This document shows positions 1-8,376 of a DNA stretch of 64,000 nt, piece after piece. Position numbers and translations under genes: made by a program. The DNA is taken from NCBI GenBank assembly GCA_965205365.1, contig CBDBGT010000011.1, forward strand, positions 434,001 through 498,000, read 5' to 3'. The notes beneath the pieces are model-generated. The model ran no database searches. It was not told the origin of the DNA and was given only the letters and a program-made list of their open reading frames with translations. Within the stretch, counting starts at the first letter, position 1, and each line of letters starts with the position of its first letter. Origin of the DNA: JALZUR01 sp965205365. GTDB lineage: Bacteria > Bdellovibrionota > Bdellovibrionia > Bdellovibrionales > UBA1609.

Positions 1-95
1 GCAAGAAGAACATCGGCTAAATTAAATAATTATAAAGCCACACACCTTAAAAGCTTAATTTTTGTTTCATTTTAAAACATTAAATTTAAATAAAC

Positions 96-2150
96 TTATA
101 TGGTTGCTATAATTGGAGCTATAATAAGCGCTACTATAGACATAAGTTTAATTAAGATATTCATTGCCGGACCAGTAGTGTCTTTAAATGGATCACCTAC
201 TGTATCACCAACAACTGTTGCTTTATGGGTGTCACTGCCTTTGCCAACACCTTTAACTCCACCTGTTTCAACTGCTTTTTTTGCATTATCCCAAGCACCC
301 CCGGCGTTAGACATAAGAAGGGCTAAAACAACACCTACAACAGTAGCACCTGCTAACATTCCACCTAAGGCTTCAGCACCCAATAAAAACCCACAAGCAA
401 CGGGAGCAACAACTGCAACTCCTCCTGGAGCCAACATTTCTTTTAACGCAGCATTAGTAGAAATCTGGACACATTTTACTGTATCAGGTTTTCCCCTACC
501 CTCTAAAAGACCTGTAATTTCTCTAAACTGACGTCTAATCTCATCAACCATTTTACCTGCAGCTTTAGAAACCGAAGTCATTGTCATTGCACCAGCAACC
601 AGAGGAACAACCGCACCTAAAAACAAACCAATAACAACCAATGGGTTTAAGATATCAATTGAAAATGCTTTCATTCCAACAGTGCTTCTTACAACATCAA
701 CAGACTGGCCATAAGCAACAAACAATGCTAAAGCAGTTAAGGCTGCAGAACCAATGGCAAAGCCTTTACCAACAGCAGCAGTAGTGTTTCCAACGGCGTC
801 TAATCCATCAGTAATTTCTCTAACCTCTGGTCCAAGGTCTGCCATCTGTGAAATACCACCAGCATTGTCCGCAACAGGACCATAAGCATCAATGGTCATT
901 GTAATACCAACAGTTGCAAGCATTCCCACAGCTGATAAAGCAATACCGTAAAGACCAGCAAAATAAAATGAAACAAAAATAGCCCCACAGATACAAATAA
1001 GCGGTAGAGCACAAGACTCTAAGCCCACTGCAAAACCTTGAATTATATTTGTTGCAGGGCCTGTTTTAGAAGCGTGAACAATTTTAAGCACAGGTCCTTT
1101 TGAAGTGTAATACTCAGTAATATGACCAATTCCAAGGCCAGCAATAGCCCCTGCAACAATGGCCCAAAAAAGATTGGTAGAAAGAGCCATTTGACATAAA
1201 AGAATATATGCTCCTAAAGCAAAAAAACCACAAGCAATAAACACTGACATATTCAGAGCCCTAGCTGGATTCATTTTCTTTAAAAACGCCATTCCTAAAA
1301 TCCCAAAAATTGAAGAAATTAAACCTATAACAGATAAAATTAATGGAAGACTCATTAAAAGTGATCTTCCAGCATCTGCGCCCATTGGAGCAAGTTGTGA
1401 AACAATACCTAGCCCCATGGTTGCAGCAATTGCAATGGATGCCACCATGGCTCCAACATAAGACTCAAATATATCAGCACCCATACCTGCAACATCACCA
1501 ACATTATCACCAACATTATCCGCAATAACACCAGGATTTCTTGGATCATCCTCTGGAATACCAGCTTCAACTTTACCAACTAAATCAGAACCCACATCAG
1601 CAGCTTTTGTAAAAATACCACCACCAACTCTTGCAAAAAGAGCAATAGATGAGGCCCCCATTGAAAACCCTGAAATCACACCAACAGTTTGAACATATTG
1701 TCCAAAAAGATGATAAAAAACACCTAAACCAATTAAGCCTAAACTTGCTACTGATAAGCCCATTACAGCTCCACCGTTAAAGGCTGTTAATAAAGCCTTA
1801 CCTTGTCCCGATTCTTTTGCTGCTGCAGCAGTTCTAACATTAGTTTTTGTAGCCGCCTTCATTCCAATAAAGCCTGCTAGACCAGAAACAACAGCTCCAG
1901 AAATAAATGCAATGGCAGTAGGTCCACCAAATCTCCAAAATAAAAGCATAGCAATAACAGCTACAAAAATAGACAAAATTTTATACTCAGCTTTTAAAAA
2001 ACTCATAGCACCTAAATGAATCTCTTCACCAATTTCCCTCATTTTATCTGTTCCTGTAGACAGCTTTAAAAGGCTCATATAAGTTAATAACGCGATTACT
2101 AAACCCACTAAACCTACAATAGGTGCAAGTATTCCAATTTCCATTAGCAT
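96..2150 (-). CDS. hppA: Membrane-bound ion-pumping pyrophosphatase
   Basis: Integral inner-membrane enzyme (684 aa, about 16 hydrophobic segments) that couples hydrolysis of PPi to H+ or Na+ export. The family's substrate-binding loop is visible as DVGSDLVGKVEAGIPEDDPR followed by NPGVIADNVGDNVGD, and the second acidic cluster lies near the C-terminus (GDTVGDPFKDTTGP). The stretch GNTTAAVGKG carries Ala and Gly at the two positions that are Lys and Thr in potassium-independent enzymes, so a K+-dependent type is inferred; the transported ion cannot be read with confidence. The start at 2150 is chosen because GGAGGT lies 6 nt upstream; an internal ATG at 2144 would be too far away. A TTGACA-like hexamer lies at 2208-2213 on the same strand. 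Divergent from the next gene. Confidence 0.97.
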   Translation of the reverse strand: MLMEIGILAPIVGLVGLVIALLTYMSLLKLSTGTDKMREIGEEIHLGAMSFLKAEYKILSIFVAVIAMLLFWRFGGPTAIAFISGAVVSGLAGFIGMKAATKTNVRTAAAAKESGQGKALLTAFNGGAVMGLSVASLGLIGLGVFYHLFGQYVQTVGVISGFSMGASSIALFARVGGGIFTKAADVGSDLVGKVEAGIPEDDPRNPGVIADNVGDNVGDVAGMGADIFESYVGAMVASIAIAATMGLGIVSQLAPMGADAGRSLLMSLPLILSVIGLISSIFGILGMAFLKKMNPARALNMSVFIACGFFALGAYILLCQMALSTNLFWAIVAGAIAGLGIGHITEYYTSKGPVLKIVHASKTGPATNIIQGFAVGLESCALPLICICGAIFVSFYFAGLYGIALSAVGMLATVGITMTIDAYGPVADNAGGISQMADLGPEVREITDGLDAVGNTTAAVGKGFAIGSAALTALALFVAYGQSVDVVRSTVGMKAFSIDILNPLVVIGLFLGAVVPLVAGAMTMTSVSKAAGKMVDEIRRQFREITGLLEGRGKPDTVKCVQISTNAALKEMLAPGGVAVVAPVACGFLLGAEALGGMLAGATVVGVVLALLMSNAGGAWDNAKKAVETGGVKGVGKGSDTHKATVVGDTVGDPFKDTTGPAMNILIKLMSIVALIIAPIIATI

Positions 2151-2231
2151 TTATCTACCTCCTGATATTCATTTTATGACTCTTGTAGGTAACCTAACAA
2201 GAAGTCTTGTCAACTCTTAAAACTACAGGTA

Positions 2232-2612
2232 ATGATTAGACCTATGTCTTATGTATTTTACAAGTGGCTACACCTATCTTCCTTGTTTATTATGATTTTA
2301 ACCACAGGGCTGCTAATGTCTTCAGCACTTGGTCAAGTTTTTTCTGAACCCGTTCGTAAGAATTTAGTAAAACTACAGGGTTTAAGCCTCTTTGTAGTTT
2401 TACTTGGAGGATTTGGTTTACTTGCTAAAGCCAATATCAATAACGCCTTTACCCAAGGCTGGTTCTTGTTTAAACTTTTTATCTGGTTTATTTTTGCAAT
2501 GACCCCTTTAATCTTAAAAAAACTTCCAAAAAAGCATCAAACAAAATTAATCTTTTTTTATAGTACATTAATTTTAATTACAATTTATATGGTTTTAAAC
2601 AAACCCATATAA
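2232..2612 (+). CDS. Small four-helix membrane protein, unknown function
   Basis: A 126-residue protein made almost entirely of four hydrophobic segments (about residues 10-32, 48-66, 76-95 and 104-121) with short charged loops. The N-terminus reads YVFYKWLHLSSLF, a pattern seen in small uncharacterised membrane proteins of the SirB/CopD type, but I do not recognise the family securely. A second in-frame ATG five codons in (MSYVFYK) is an equally possible start. It is divergent from hppA, with about 80 nt between the starts, and convergent with the methyltransferase gene downstream. Confidence 0.75.
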   Translation: MIRPMSYVFYKWLHLSSLFIMILTTGLLMSSALGQVFSEPVRKNLVKLQGLSLFVVLLGGFGLLAKANINNAFTQGWFLFKLFIWFIFAMTPLILKKLPKKHQTKLIFFYSTLILITIYMVLNKPI

Positions 2613-2670
2613 AATAAATTTTATTTATTCAGCATAATTTAACTAAAGTATAAAAAAACTCAAACAACCT

Positions 2671-3801
2671 TTAATTGATTTCATAACCTAAAAAAGCACA
2701 GTCTATTCCACCATTATCAACCTGAGTTTTATAAAAAGATTTCATTTTTAATGCCCGTGTAAGCTCTATATCAGGCGATAATATAAACGCCTTCCAACCA
2801 CTAAATTGACTCTTTAAAACATCTCCAATAAGGCTGTACACCTTTAAAGCGTCATTAAAATCACCAAGCCTGTGACCATATGGGGGATTTAAAATAACAA
2901 CCCCTGGCTCAAGCCCCATGGCTGTGGGGTTTAAATCTTTTAAAGCAACCTGCTTATAATGAATATTCTTTGAAAGGTTAAACTTTTTAACGTTCATTTT
3001 CACAGAATCTATACTCCGTGGATCTTGATCAAAACCATAAATTTTAGATGAGTTTTTAATATCTAAATTTTGAATTTTTTTAAAAATCTCTTTATACTTT
3101 TTAGAATCAAAATTATTCCACTGAGTGAATCCAAAAACCCTATTAAATGGGTTAGGGTCTTTTAATGTTGCAGCTTCAAATAAAAAAGTGCCACTACCAC
3201 AAAAAAAATCGACCAATGGAAGCTTGCCATCCCAACCTGTGAGTTTTATAAGCCCTGCACCTAAATTTTCTCTTAATGGAGCCCTTTCTCCTGTAAGTCT
3301 ATAGCCTCTATTTGATAGCGGTGCTCCACTAAGATTTAACGAAAATGAAAATTGAATTCCAAAAACTCCTACAAAAATTTCAAGATCCGGTTCATCAACA
3401 GAAACTAGAATATCTTTTCTTTGAATTTCAGAAAAATGCTTTAAAAGCCCCACTCTTAAGTGATTCATGACAAAACGCTGATCCCTATAATGAGCATTTT
3501 TCTTAAGCTTTACTCGAAGAGAAAAACTTCCATTTTTAGGAATATATTTGGCAAAATCAAACTTTCTAACTCCATGAATGATCTGCTCATTACTAGAAGC
3601 TTTATAGTCTAAAACAGGCATCAATATTCTTGAGGCTACTTTAGACCTTAAGTTCACCTCATAAGCTTTTTGCCAAGACCCTTGAAAACCTACTCCTGAG
3701 TCTTTTACAAAAAGCTCCTTTAGTTTTAAATCAAAACTCTTTAGTTCAGCCTCAAGTGCTGGGGCTAAGCCCTTTGTGCATGTAGCAAAAAATTTTGGCA
3801 T
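2671..3801 (-). CDS. THUMP-domain class I RNA methyltransferase (RlmL N-half/YpsC-like)
   Basis: A 376-residue protein with an N-terminal THUMP-type RNA-binding region (about 1-160, opening MPKFFATCTKGLAPALEAEL) and a C-terminal UPF0020 methyltransferase domain. The SAM-binding loop is DFFCGSGTFLFEAA and the catalytic base-binding motif is NPPYGHR, the N6/N2 amino-methyltransferase type. The length matches the stand-alone YpsC/RlmL N-half family, which methylates 23S rRNA guanosines (N2). The exact target is inferred from the family. It is followed on the same strand by no close gene, and the nitrilase gene lies 25 nt upstream, so the two are probably co-transcribed. Confidence 0.9.
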   Translation of the reverse strand: MPKFFATCTKGLAPALEAELKSFDLKLKELFVKDSGVGFQGSWQKAYEVNLRSKVASRILMPVLDYKASSNEQIIHGVRKFDFAKYIPKNGSFSLRVKLKKNAHYRDQRFVMNHLRVGLLKHFSEIQRKDILVSVDEPDLEIFVGVFGIQFSFSLNLSGAPLSNRGYRLTGERAPLRENLGAGLIKLTGWDGKLPLVDFFCGSGTFLFEAATLKDPNPFNRVFGFTQWNNFDSKKYKEIFKKIQNLDIKNSSKIYGFDQDPRSIDSVKMNVKKFNLSKNIHYKQVALKDLNPTAMGLEPGVVILNPPYGHRLGDFNDALKVYSLIGDVLKSQFSGWKAFILSPDIELTRALKMKSFYKTQVDNGGIDCAFLGYEIN

Positions 3802-3826
3802 TTTTTATATATTTCCTTAATGAATT

Positions 3827-4648
3827 TTAAAGCCTTCTTTTCATAACAATAGAATTTCTAACTTTTATAATTTCTTTTTTATCCAAAACAAGGGTTTCAA
3901 CATTTTCAACTTTTGTTCCTAAATCCACTAAAACATCACCCCATGGATGAATCACTAATGATTGCCCATGGCTTTTTCTAATAAAGTCTCCATGGACACT
4001 TTTATGAAACCCAACCTGCCCTGGAGCCACCACATAACACTGGCTTTCAATAGCCCTTGCTTTTAACAAAGTCTTCCAGTGTGCTTTCCCTGTTTTTCTA
4101 AAAAACGCTGAAGGTACTAATATCATATCACAATCATTTTTCCCATAAAAAGAATAAAGCTCTGAAAACCTTAGATCAAAACAAATACTTAGTCCTATCT
4201 TCCAACCTTTCACTCTAATAATCTTAGGAGTACTCCCTGAACAATACAAAGACTCTTCATCAATATCCAAAGAACCAATCTTTGCAGTAAAAAGATGAAT
4301 CTTATCATAAACCTTTTTAATCTCTCCTGTTGAGTTTATAAGAAGACTTGTATTGTAGCATTTTCCTTGCCTGTAAATAGGAACGCTTCCTAAATGTATA
4401 GCTACACTATTTTTTTTAGCCAGCTGTCTAACTTCTTTAAAGAAACCTTCCTCTAATGATATTTTTGGAACCCTATTTTTTTTATTTATACTAATATAAA
4501 GAGCGTTTTCTGGAAAAACACAAAGGTCCACTGATTTTAAATCACAAGCCTTTAATAAATCTAATATTTTTTTTGAATTGTTTTTAAAACAATCATCTGA
4601 ACAAATTTGAAAGACTGAGACCTTTAAGTCTGTAACTAAGTCTTTCAT
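3827..4648 (-). CDS. Carbon-nitrogen hydrolase (nitrilase superfamily, Nit-like amidase)
   Basis: A cytosolic 273-residue member of the nitrilase superfamily. The catalytic triad is visible in order: Glu in VFPENAL, Lys in VYDKIHLF and Cys in LSICFDLRFSELY. The sequence C-F-D-L-R-F around the nucleophile resembles the Nit1/Nit2/YafV group (deaminated glutathione or omega-amidases), so cleavage of a small-molecule amide is inferred rather than shown. It lies 10 nt downstream of the L24-like gene and 25 nt upstream of the methyltransferase, in one apparent minus-strand transcript L28 - L24-like - amidase - methyltransferase. Confidence 0.9.
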   Translation of the reverse strand: MKDLVTDLKVSVFQICSDDCFKNNSKKILDLLKACDLKSVDLCVFPENALYISINKKNRVPKISLEEGFFKEVRQLAKKNSVAIHLGSVPIYRQGKCYNTSLLINSTGEIKKVYDKIHLFTAKIGSLDIDEESLYCSGSTPKIIRVKGWKIGLSICFDLRFSELYSFYGKNDCDMILVPSAFFRKTGKAHWKTLLKARAIESQCYVVAPGQVGFHKSVHGDFIRKSHGQSLVIHPWGDVLVDLGTKVENVETLVLDKKEIIKVRNSIVMKRRL

Positions 4649-4658
4649 TTAATACTAC

Positions 4659-4928
4659 TTATGCTTTAGTAGTTTTTTTCTTAGTCGTTGTTTTTTTTCT
4701 TTTTGAGGGGGCTTCAAGCTTTATATTTGAATAATCAACATATCCTTCTTTTGTGAAAATCCCATTTTCTTTATCAAAATGTGTCTGCATATTATGCCCA
4801 GAAACCTTAACCTTAAGTTTTCTAGTGTTAAGTTCTAAAACAGTCCCACTATGACCTTTTCCTGATCCAGAAATAACTGTAACATTATCACCTTTATTAA
4901 TTTTTAATTTAAGTGTTTTAGAGGCCAT
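4659..4928 (-). CDS. KOW-domain protein, ribosomal protein L24-like
   Basis: An 89-residue basic protein. Residues 8-70 form a KOW domain with the L24 pattern: KINKGDNVTVISGSGKGHSGTV, then a VKVSGHN segment and a final YVDYSNIKLEAP strand where L24 has IHVSNV. The tail is a Lys/Thr run (KRKKTTTKKKTTKA) typical of rRNA-binding extensions. True L24 is about 105 aa and normally sits in the large S10/spc operon; here it follows L28, overlapping it by 11 nt, which suggests coupled translation. It may be the genome's only L24 or a paralogue; the window cannot decide. Confidence 0.8.
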   Translation of the reverse strand: MASKTLKLKINKGDNVTVISGSGKGHSGTVLELNTRKLKVKVSGHNMQTHFDKENGIFTKEGYVDYSNIKLEAPSKRKKTTTKKKTTKA

Positions 4929-5232
4929 TAGTTTCCACCTTAGCTTTAGTAGCTGTTCTTAATTTCTTAAGAATTTGTGTTTTTAATGCTTTTGCTCTTT
5001 TAGAAAGAACTGCGTCATTAGATTTTACAAGAAATCTATCAAATCCACCAGTGTGCTCAATGGTGCGCATAGTGCTTATAGCAATTTTTAATGAGACTAA
5101 ACGATTTAAAGTTTCACTAAAAAGTCGTTTTGCCTGAACGTTGGGGTTTGCAATGGACTTATTCTTAATATTAGAATGACTAACAATATTTTTAGCAACA
5201 GGCCCTTTACCACTTAATTCACATTTAGCCAT
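4918..5232 (-). CDS. rpmB: 50S ribosomal protein L28
   Basis: About 104 residues. The N-terminus MAKCELSGKGPVAKNIVSHSN followed by NPNVQAKR, and later VSLKIAISTMRTIEHTGGFDRFL, match the L28 family throughout; the C-terminal basic extension is longer than in E. coli L28 (78 aa). The ATG at 5232 is preferred over an upstream GTG at 5241 because AAGGAG lies 8 nt before it. It is the first gene of a minus-strand run with the L24-like gene and is divergent from rpsR, about 175 nt away. Confidence 0.92.
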   Translation of the reverse strand: MAKCELSGKGPVAKNIVSHSNIKNKSIANPNVQAKRLFSETLNRLVSLKIAISTMRTIEHTGGFDRFLVKSNDAVLSKRAKALKTQILKKLRTATKAKVETNGL

Positions 5233-5407
5233 TATAACCACTCCTTAGGACACATCCCATTTTTCAACACCCGCTTGTAAGCTAAAGCCCAGACAAGTTT
5301 CACTTAAAATATTAAATGAGGATAGTAATTAAACTTTAGGCTTGTTGGCAAGGTTTTTTTAAGTTAGGTTCAGCCTTTATTTTAAAGACATGAGGAGACA
5401 TGACCAG

Positions 5408-5683
5408 ATGAATGAAAAAAAAGGCTATAAATCCAAATTTAGACCAGAATACCCACGTAATTTTAAATTTGACTATAAAGACCCTACTTCCCTTAGTCGC
5501 TTTCTCATAGATGCAGGAAAAATTGTCCCCTCTAGAGTAAGTAAATTAAGCACTAAACAACAAAACTCACTATCTAGAGCAATTAAAAAAGCTCGCCAAA
5601 TAGCTCTTGTCCCTCAAGGAACACACGCAGCTGATCACTACAGAAACGTTGAAATACCAGCCCCAAAGACATTTAAATACTAG
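5408..5683 (+). CDS. rpsR: 30S ribosomal protein S18
   Basis: About 91 residues. The conserved S18 core is clear: DYKDPTSLSRFLIDAGKIVPSRVS, then KQQNSLSRAIKKARQIALVP. There are no cysteines. The C-terminus has about 18 extra residues (HAADHYRNVEIPAPKTFKY) beyond the usual end. The ATG at 5408 is chosen because AGGAG (5393-5397) lies 10 nt upstream; the longer frame from 5390 would place that site inside the gene. S18 usually sits between rpsF and rplI, but here it stands alone, divergent from rpmB. Confidence 0.93.
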   Translation: MNEKKGYKSKFRPEYPRNFKFDYKDPTSLSRFLIDAGKIVPSRVSKLSTKQQNSLSRAIKKARQIALVPQGTHAADHYRNVEIPAPKTFKY

Positions 5684-5696
5684 GGCATGTCCTCAA

Positions 5697-5969
5697 TTAT
5701 TTTATCCAAAGGCAAATGGCTGCAACATGAAGCATGGCTAAGAAATTCTTAGCTGTTTTTTCATATCCAGTTGCAATTCTTCTGTAGTTCTTAAGTTGGC
5801 AAAATAACCGCTCAATGATATTCCCATCTTTATAAGTAATTTCATGGTATTTAACTTTACAATTTGATTTGAGTGGAGCAACAACTTTAGCACCCATTTT
5901 AAGCTCTACTTTTTTTAAAAAAGTGTTTTTGTCATAAGCCCTATGAGCCAATACATAGTCTTGAAGCCA
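5697..5969 (-). pseudogene. IS5-family transposase, C-terminal fragment
   Basis: About 90 codons encoding the last part of a DDE transposase: a VLAHRAYDKNTF segment, then GNIIERLFCQLKNYRRIATGYEKTAKNFLAMLH, where the Glu of IERLF is the final catalytic residue of IS5-type enzymes. An in-frame stop at 5970-5972 cuts it on the 5' side and there is no start or N-terminal domain. It begins 14 nt after rpsR. Nothing recognisable fills 5970-6051. Confidence 0.8.
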
Positions 5970-6051
5970 TCAACTAGGTTTTCGGCTTTAGTGGAGTCGT
6001 GTTGTTAAAAATACATAGGAACACCTTATGTTAATTAAGGACTCGCTCTAA

Positions 6052-6651
6052 TTAAAAATACCTAGAACAAGGAGTTGCAAAAAGACTCCTCTCTTGCTTC
6101 TGAATATTGGTAAGTTTTTTCGTATTGGGCAGTATGGCTAAAACCTTCTTCACTAAAACCCTATAAGCTGCCTCACCATATGACTGATTGTATCGACTCT
6201 TCACCCTACAAAAAGTTCGAAAATGACTAGAGTCAAACCAACCCCCTCGATTGTAACCTGTGGTAGGTCCACTATCTTTCCAAGCAAGCCTTGCCACCTG
6301 AACAAGAAATGATGTCAACGCTGACCTAATTCTTGATAACTGAGCTATGGTCTGAGAGCACTTCTCATCTATAACCTTAAAATCATCAAGAATTTTTTTA
6401 AAACCCTTAAAATAAGGCTCACAAGCCCCTCGATTATTAGAGCTTAAACATTTTTGAAAAAAATTATCATAGTTTTTACTGGCTAAAAATTTCTTCTGCT
6501 GCTTAATAAAAGCGTTTTTTTGAGTATCACATAACTCATGAGGAGGCTCATTATAAACCATAAAAACTATTGCGCAAAATATTACAATCATAGCTAACAG
6601 CCATTGAGGTAAAGAACTTTCAATTTTATTTAATATTTCACTTAACCCCAT
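6052..6651 (-). CDS. Single-pass membrane protein of unknown function
   Basis: A 199-residue protein with a short cytoplasmic N-terminus, one transmembrane segment (about 16-34, QWLLAMIVIFCAIVFMV) and a soluble, probably periplasmic domain with seven cysteines, including the CLSSNNRGACEPYF and CRVKSRYNQSYGEAAYRVL regions. I do not recognise the family. Its ATG overlaps the stop of the upstream barrel gene (TAATG), so the two are very likely translated together and may work together in the envelope. Confidence 0.75.
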   Translation of the reverse strand: MGLSEILNKIESSLPQWLLAMIVIFCAIVFMVYNEPPHELCDTQKNAFIKQQKKFLASKNYDNFFQKCLSSNNRGACEPYFKGFKKILDDFKVIDEKCSQTIAQLSRIRSALTSFLVQVARLAWKDSGPTTGYNRGGWFDSSHFRTFCRVKSRYNQSYGEAAYRVLVKKVLAILPNTKKLTNIQKQERSLFATPCSRYF

Positions 6652-7985
6652 TAAAACTTAAACCCTATACTAAGCCTAAACGAGTAAAGTTTTTCATTTC
6701 TACCATATGCTTTAAAATAAGCATCTGGGATAAAAGTTCCAGCAACCAATTCTAAATACGCTTCTGATAAAAATTTTCTTGTTATCACAAAATCAAGCTC
6801 TGTACCTAAATTTGAATTTACATTTTTTTTTGTATTTTTTGAAACATCTTCACTTATAAAAGAAGTACTATCCCCATAGCCTAAATAAGAAATTGAGTTT
6901 GGTCCTTTAAAAGTATCTGTTAAACTAAATCTTAAAATTTGTGTTTTAAACTCTGTCTGCCCTTTATAAAAAAGGCTAGCCCCTAAGCCATAATAAGTTA
7001 AATTGCCCCATGCCAAAAGATCCATGAAACCTGCATATTTATGATGATTATAGTAAATTGGCCTATAACTTTCATCTACTTCAGTACTAGTTGAATCATC
7101 TCCTGAATCATAATGCCCTATAAGATAAACTGAAGCCGGTTGTTTTTCTCCAAAATTAACACCCAAATTTATATGTCCCATCCAAGCCTGAGCATTTCCC
7201 CCTTTACTATATGAGCCCAACAAGTTTACATAATCAGCTTGATAAAAAACTTTGCTCTTAGACCCTACAAGAGAAAAGCCAAAACGATTTAATGAGTACC
7301 CTCCTATACTAACACTGTTTTCCCTATGAATAAACTCTGAAGACTCAAGCCTTAGGAAAAAAAACTCTGCTGTTCTAAAAATTTCCCCAAAAGATTTAAA
7401 ATCTAAAATAATAAAATATGCTGACTCCTCTGGATCAATGGCAGAAGGCGACCCCATATCCTTACTCCAATCTCCAACTCTTAAGACTCCCGTGTTAAGC
7501 ATAAAACTTTCAGAATCATAACCAAAAAACAGACCATCAAACCCATAAGGCCTTTGATCATCTAAATTACTTGAAACAACAGCTTCATTTCCCCAATTAA
7601 GGTTTATGCGACCAAGTTTTAAAAAAAATGAGCTTCCTAAATGCCAATCAGCATATGCTGTTAATATTTGAATATCTTTTAAATCATCATTAAAACCCTC
7701 TAAACCTGAAAACCCTCGTTTTCCTTCTCCACCAATAACTTGATTTATATTAATTGAAAAATGTGTTTCTATATCATCATTGGGAGCCATTTCTCCTTTA
7801 AGAATAAACCGATGACTAGAAAGATCCTCTTTCTTAGAGTTTTCAAAAGTAAGGTTGTCACTAAAATAAAAGCGAAACCTATAATCCCCACCCCACTTAA
7901 CTCTTGTATCTACCTTTGGAAAAGAGACTCGACTGAAACTAAACATTAAAAAAAACAATACAAAAACGGATGATTTTTTAAGCAC
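6651..7985 (-). CDS. Outer-membrane beta-barrel protein (porin-like)
   Basis: A 444-residue protein with a Sec signal peptide (about 1-24, LLKKSSVFVLFFLMFSFS type) followed by alternating amphipathic strands throughout: WGGDYRFRFYFSD, FILKGEMAPNDD, FFLKLGRINLNWGNEAV, ending in the aromatic strand YSFRLSIGFKF expected for BAM recognition. The RINLNWGNE segment resembles family members annotated as alginate-export or phosphate-selective-type porins, but the substrate is unknown. It is the first gene of a two-gene unit with the membrane protein that overlaps its stop codon. Confidence 0.82.
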   Translation of the reverse strand: MLKKSSVFVLFFLMFSFSRVSFPKVDTRVKWGGDYRFRFYFSDNLTFENSKKEDLSSHRFILKGEMAPNDDIETHFSININQVIGGEGKRGFSGLEGFNDDLKDIQILTAYADWHLGSSFFLKLGRINLNWGNEAVVSSNLDDQRPYGFDGLFFGYDSESFMLNTGVLRVGDWSKDMGSPSAIDPEESAYFIILDFKSFGEIFRTAEFFFLRLESSEFIHRENSVSIGGYSLNRFGFSLVGSKSKVFYQADYVNLLGSYSKGGNAQAWMGHINLGVNFGEKQPASVYLIGHYDSGDDSTSTEVDESYRPIYYNHHKYAGFMDLLAWGNLTYYGLGASLFYKGQTEFKTQILRFSLTDTFKGPNSISYLGYGDSTSFISEDVSKNTKKNVNSNLGTELDFVITRKFLSEAYLELVAGTFIPDAYFKAYGRNEKLYSFRLSIGFKF

Positions 7986-8144
7986 TATTAAAACAAACCT
8001 TTCACTAAATACTTTCCTAAATTATACTTTATATAACCACATAGACTATATAAAAAATTGAAACTATTAAGGCCATTGTCTAGAAATGAAATTTGACATC
8101 TTACAAATAAAACCCTAATTTCAAGAATTTATAAATATGAGCTT

Positions 8145-8221
<77 letters not shown>

Positions 8222-8246
8222 TTTTGAATACGGTACGAACCAAAGT

Positions 8247-8274
8247 CCACAAGCTCCCCAGCCTGTGGGTTTTA
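8247..8274 (+). terminator. Rho-independent terminator after tRNA-Pro
   Basis: CCACAAGC and GCCTGTGG pair with one A/C mismatch around the loop TCCCCA, followed by GTTTTA. It lies 25 nt after the tRNA on the same strand. Confidence 0.6.
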
Positions 8275-8376
8275 TGAGAAAACAGGGTACGCACCTGATA
8301 TTAAGGTACCACAAGGGACTGACGCACTAACTTTTTTACTCAATCGTATTAACAAGTGACATTGAGGAGAAAATTT

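Noticed and set aside
100..531. 143-codon plus-strand frame opposite hppA
   Set aside because: Complement of a well-conserved pyrophosphatase C-terminus; Pro/Thr-rich composition reflects the antisense codons.
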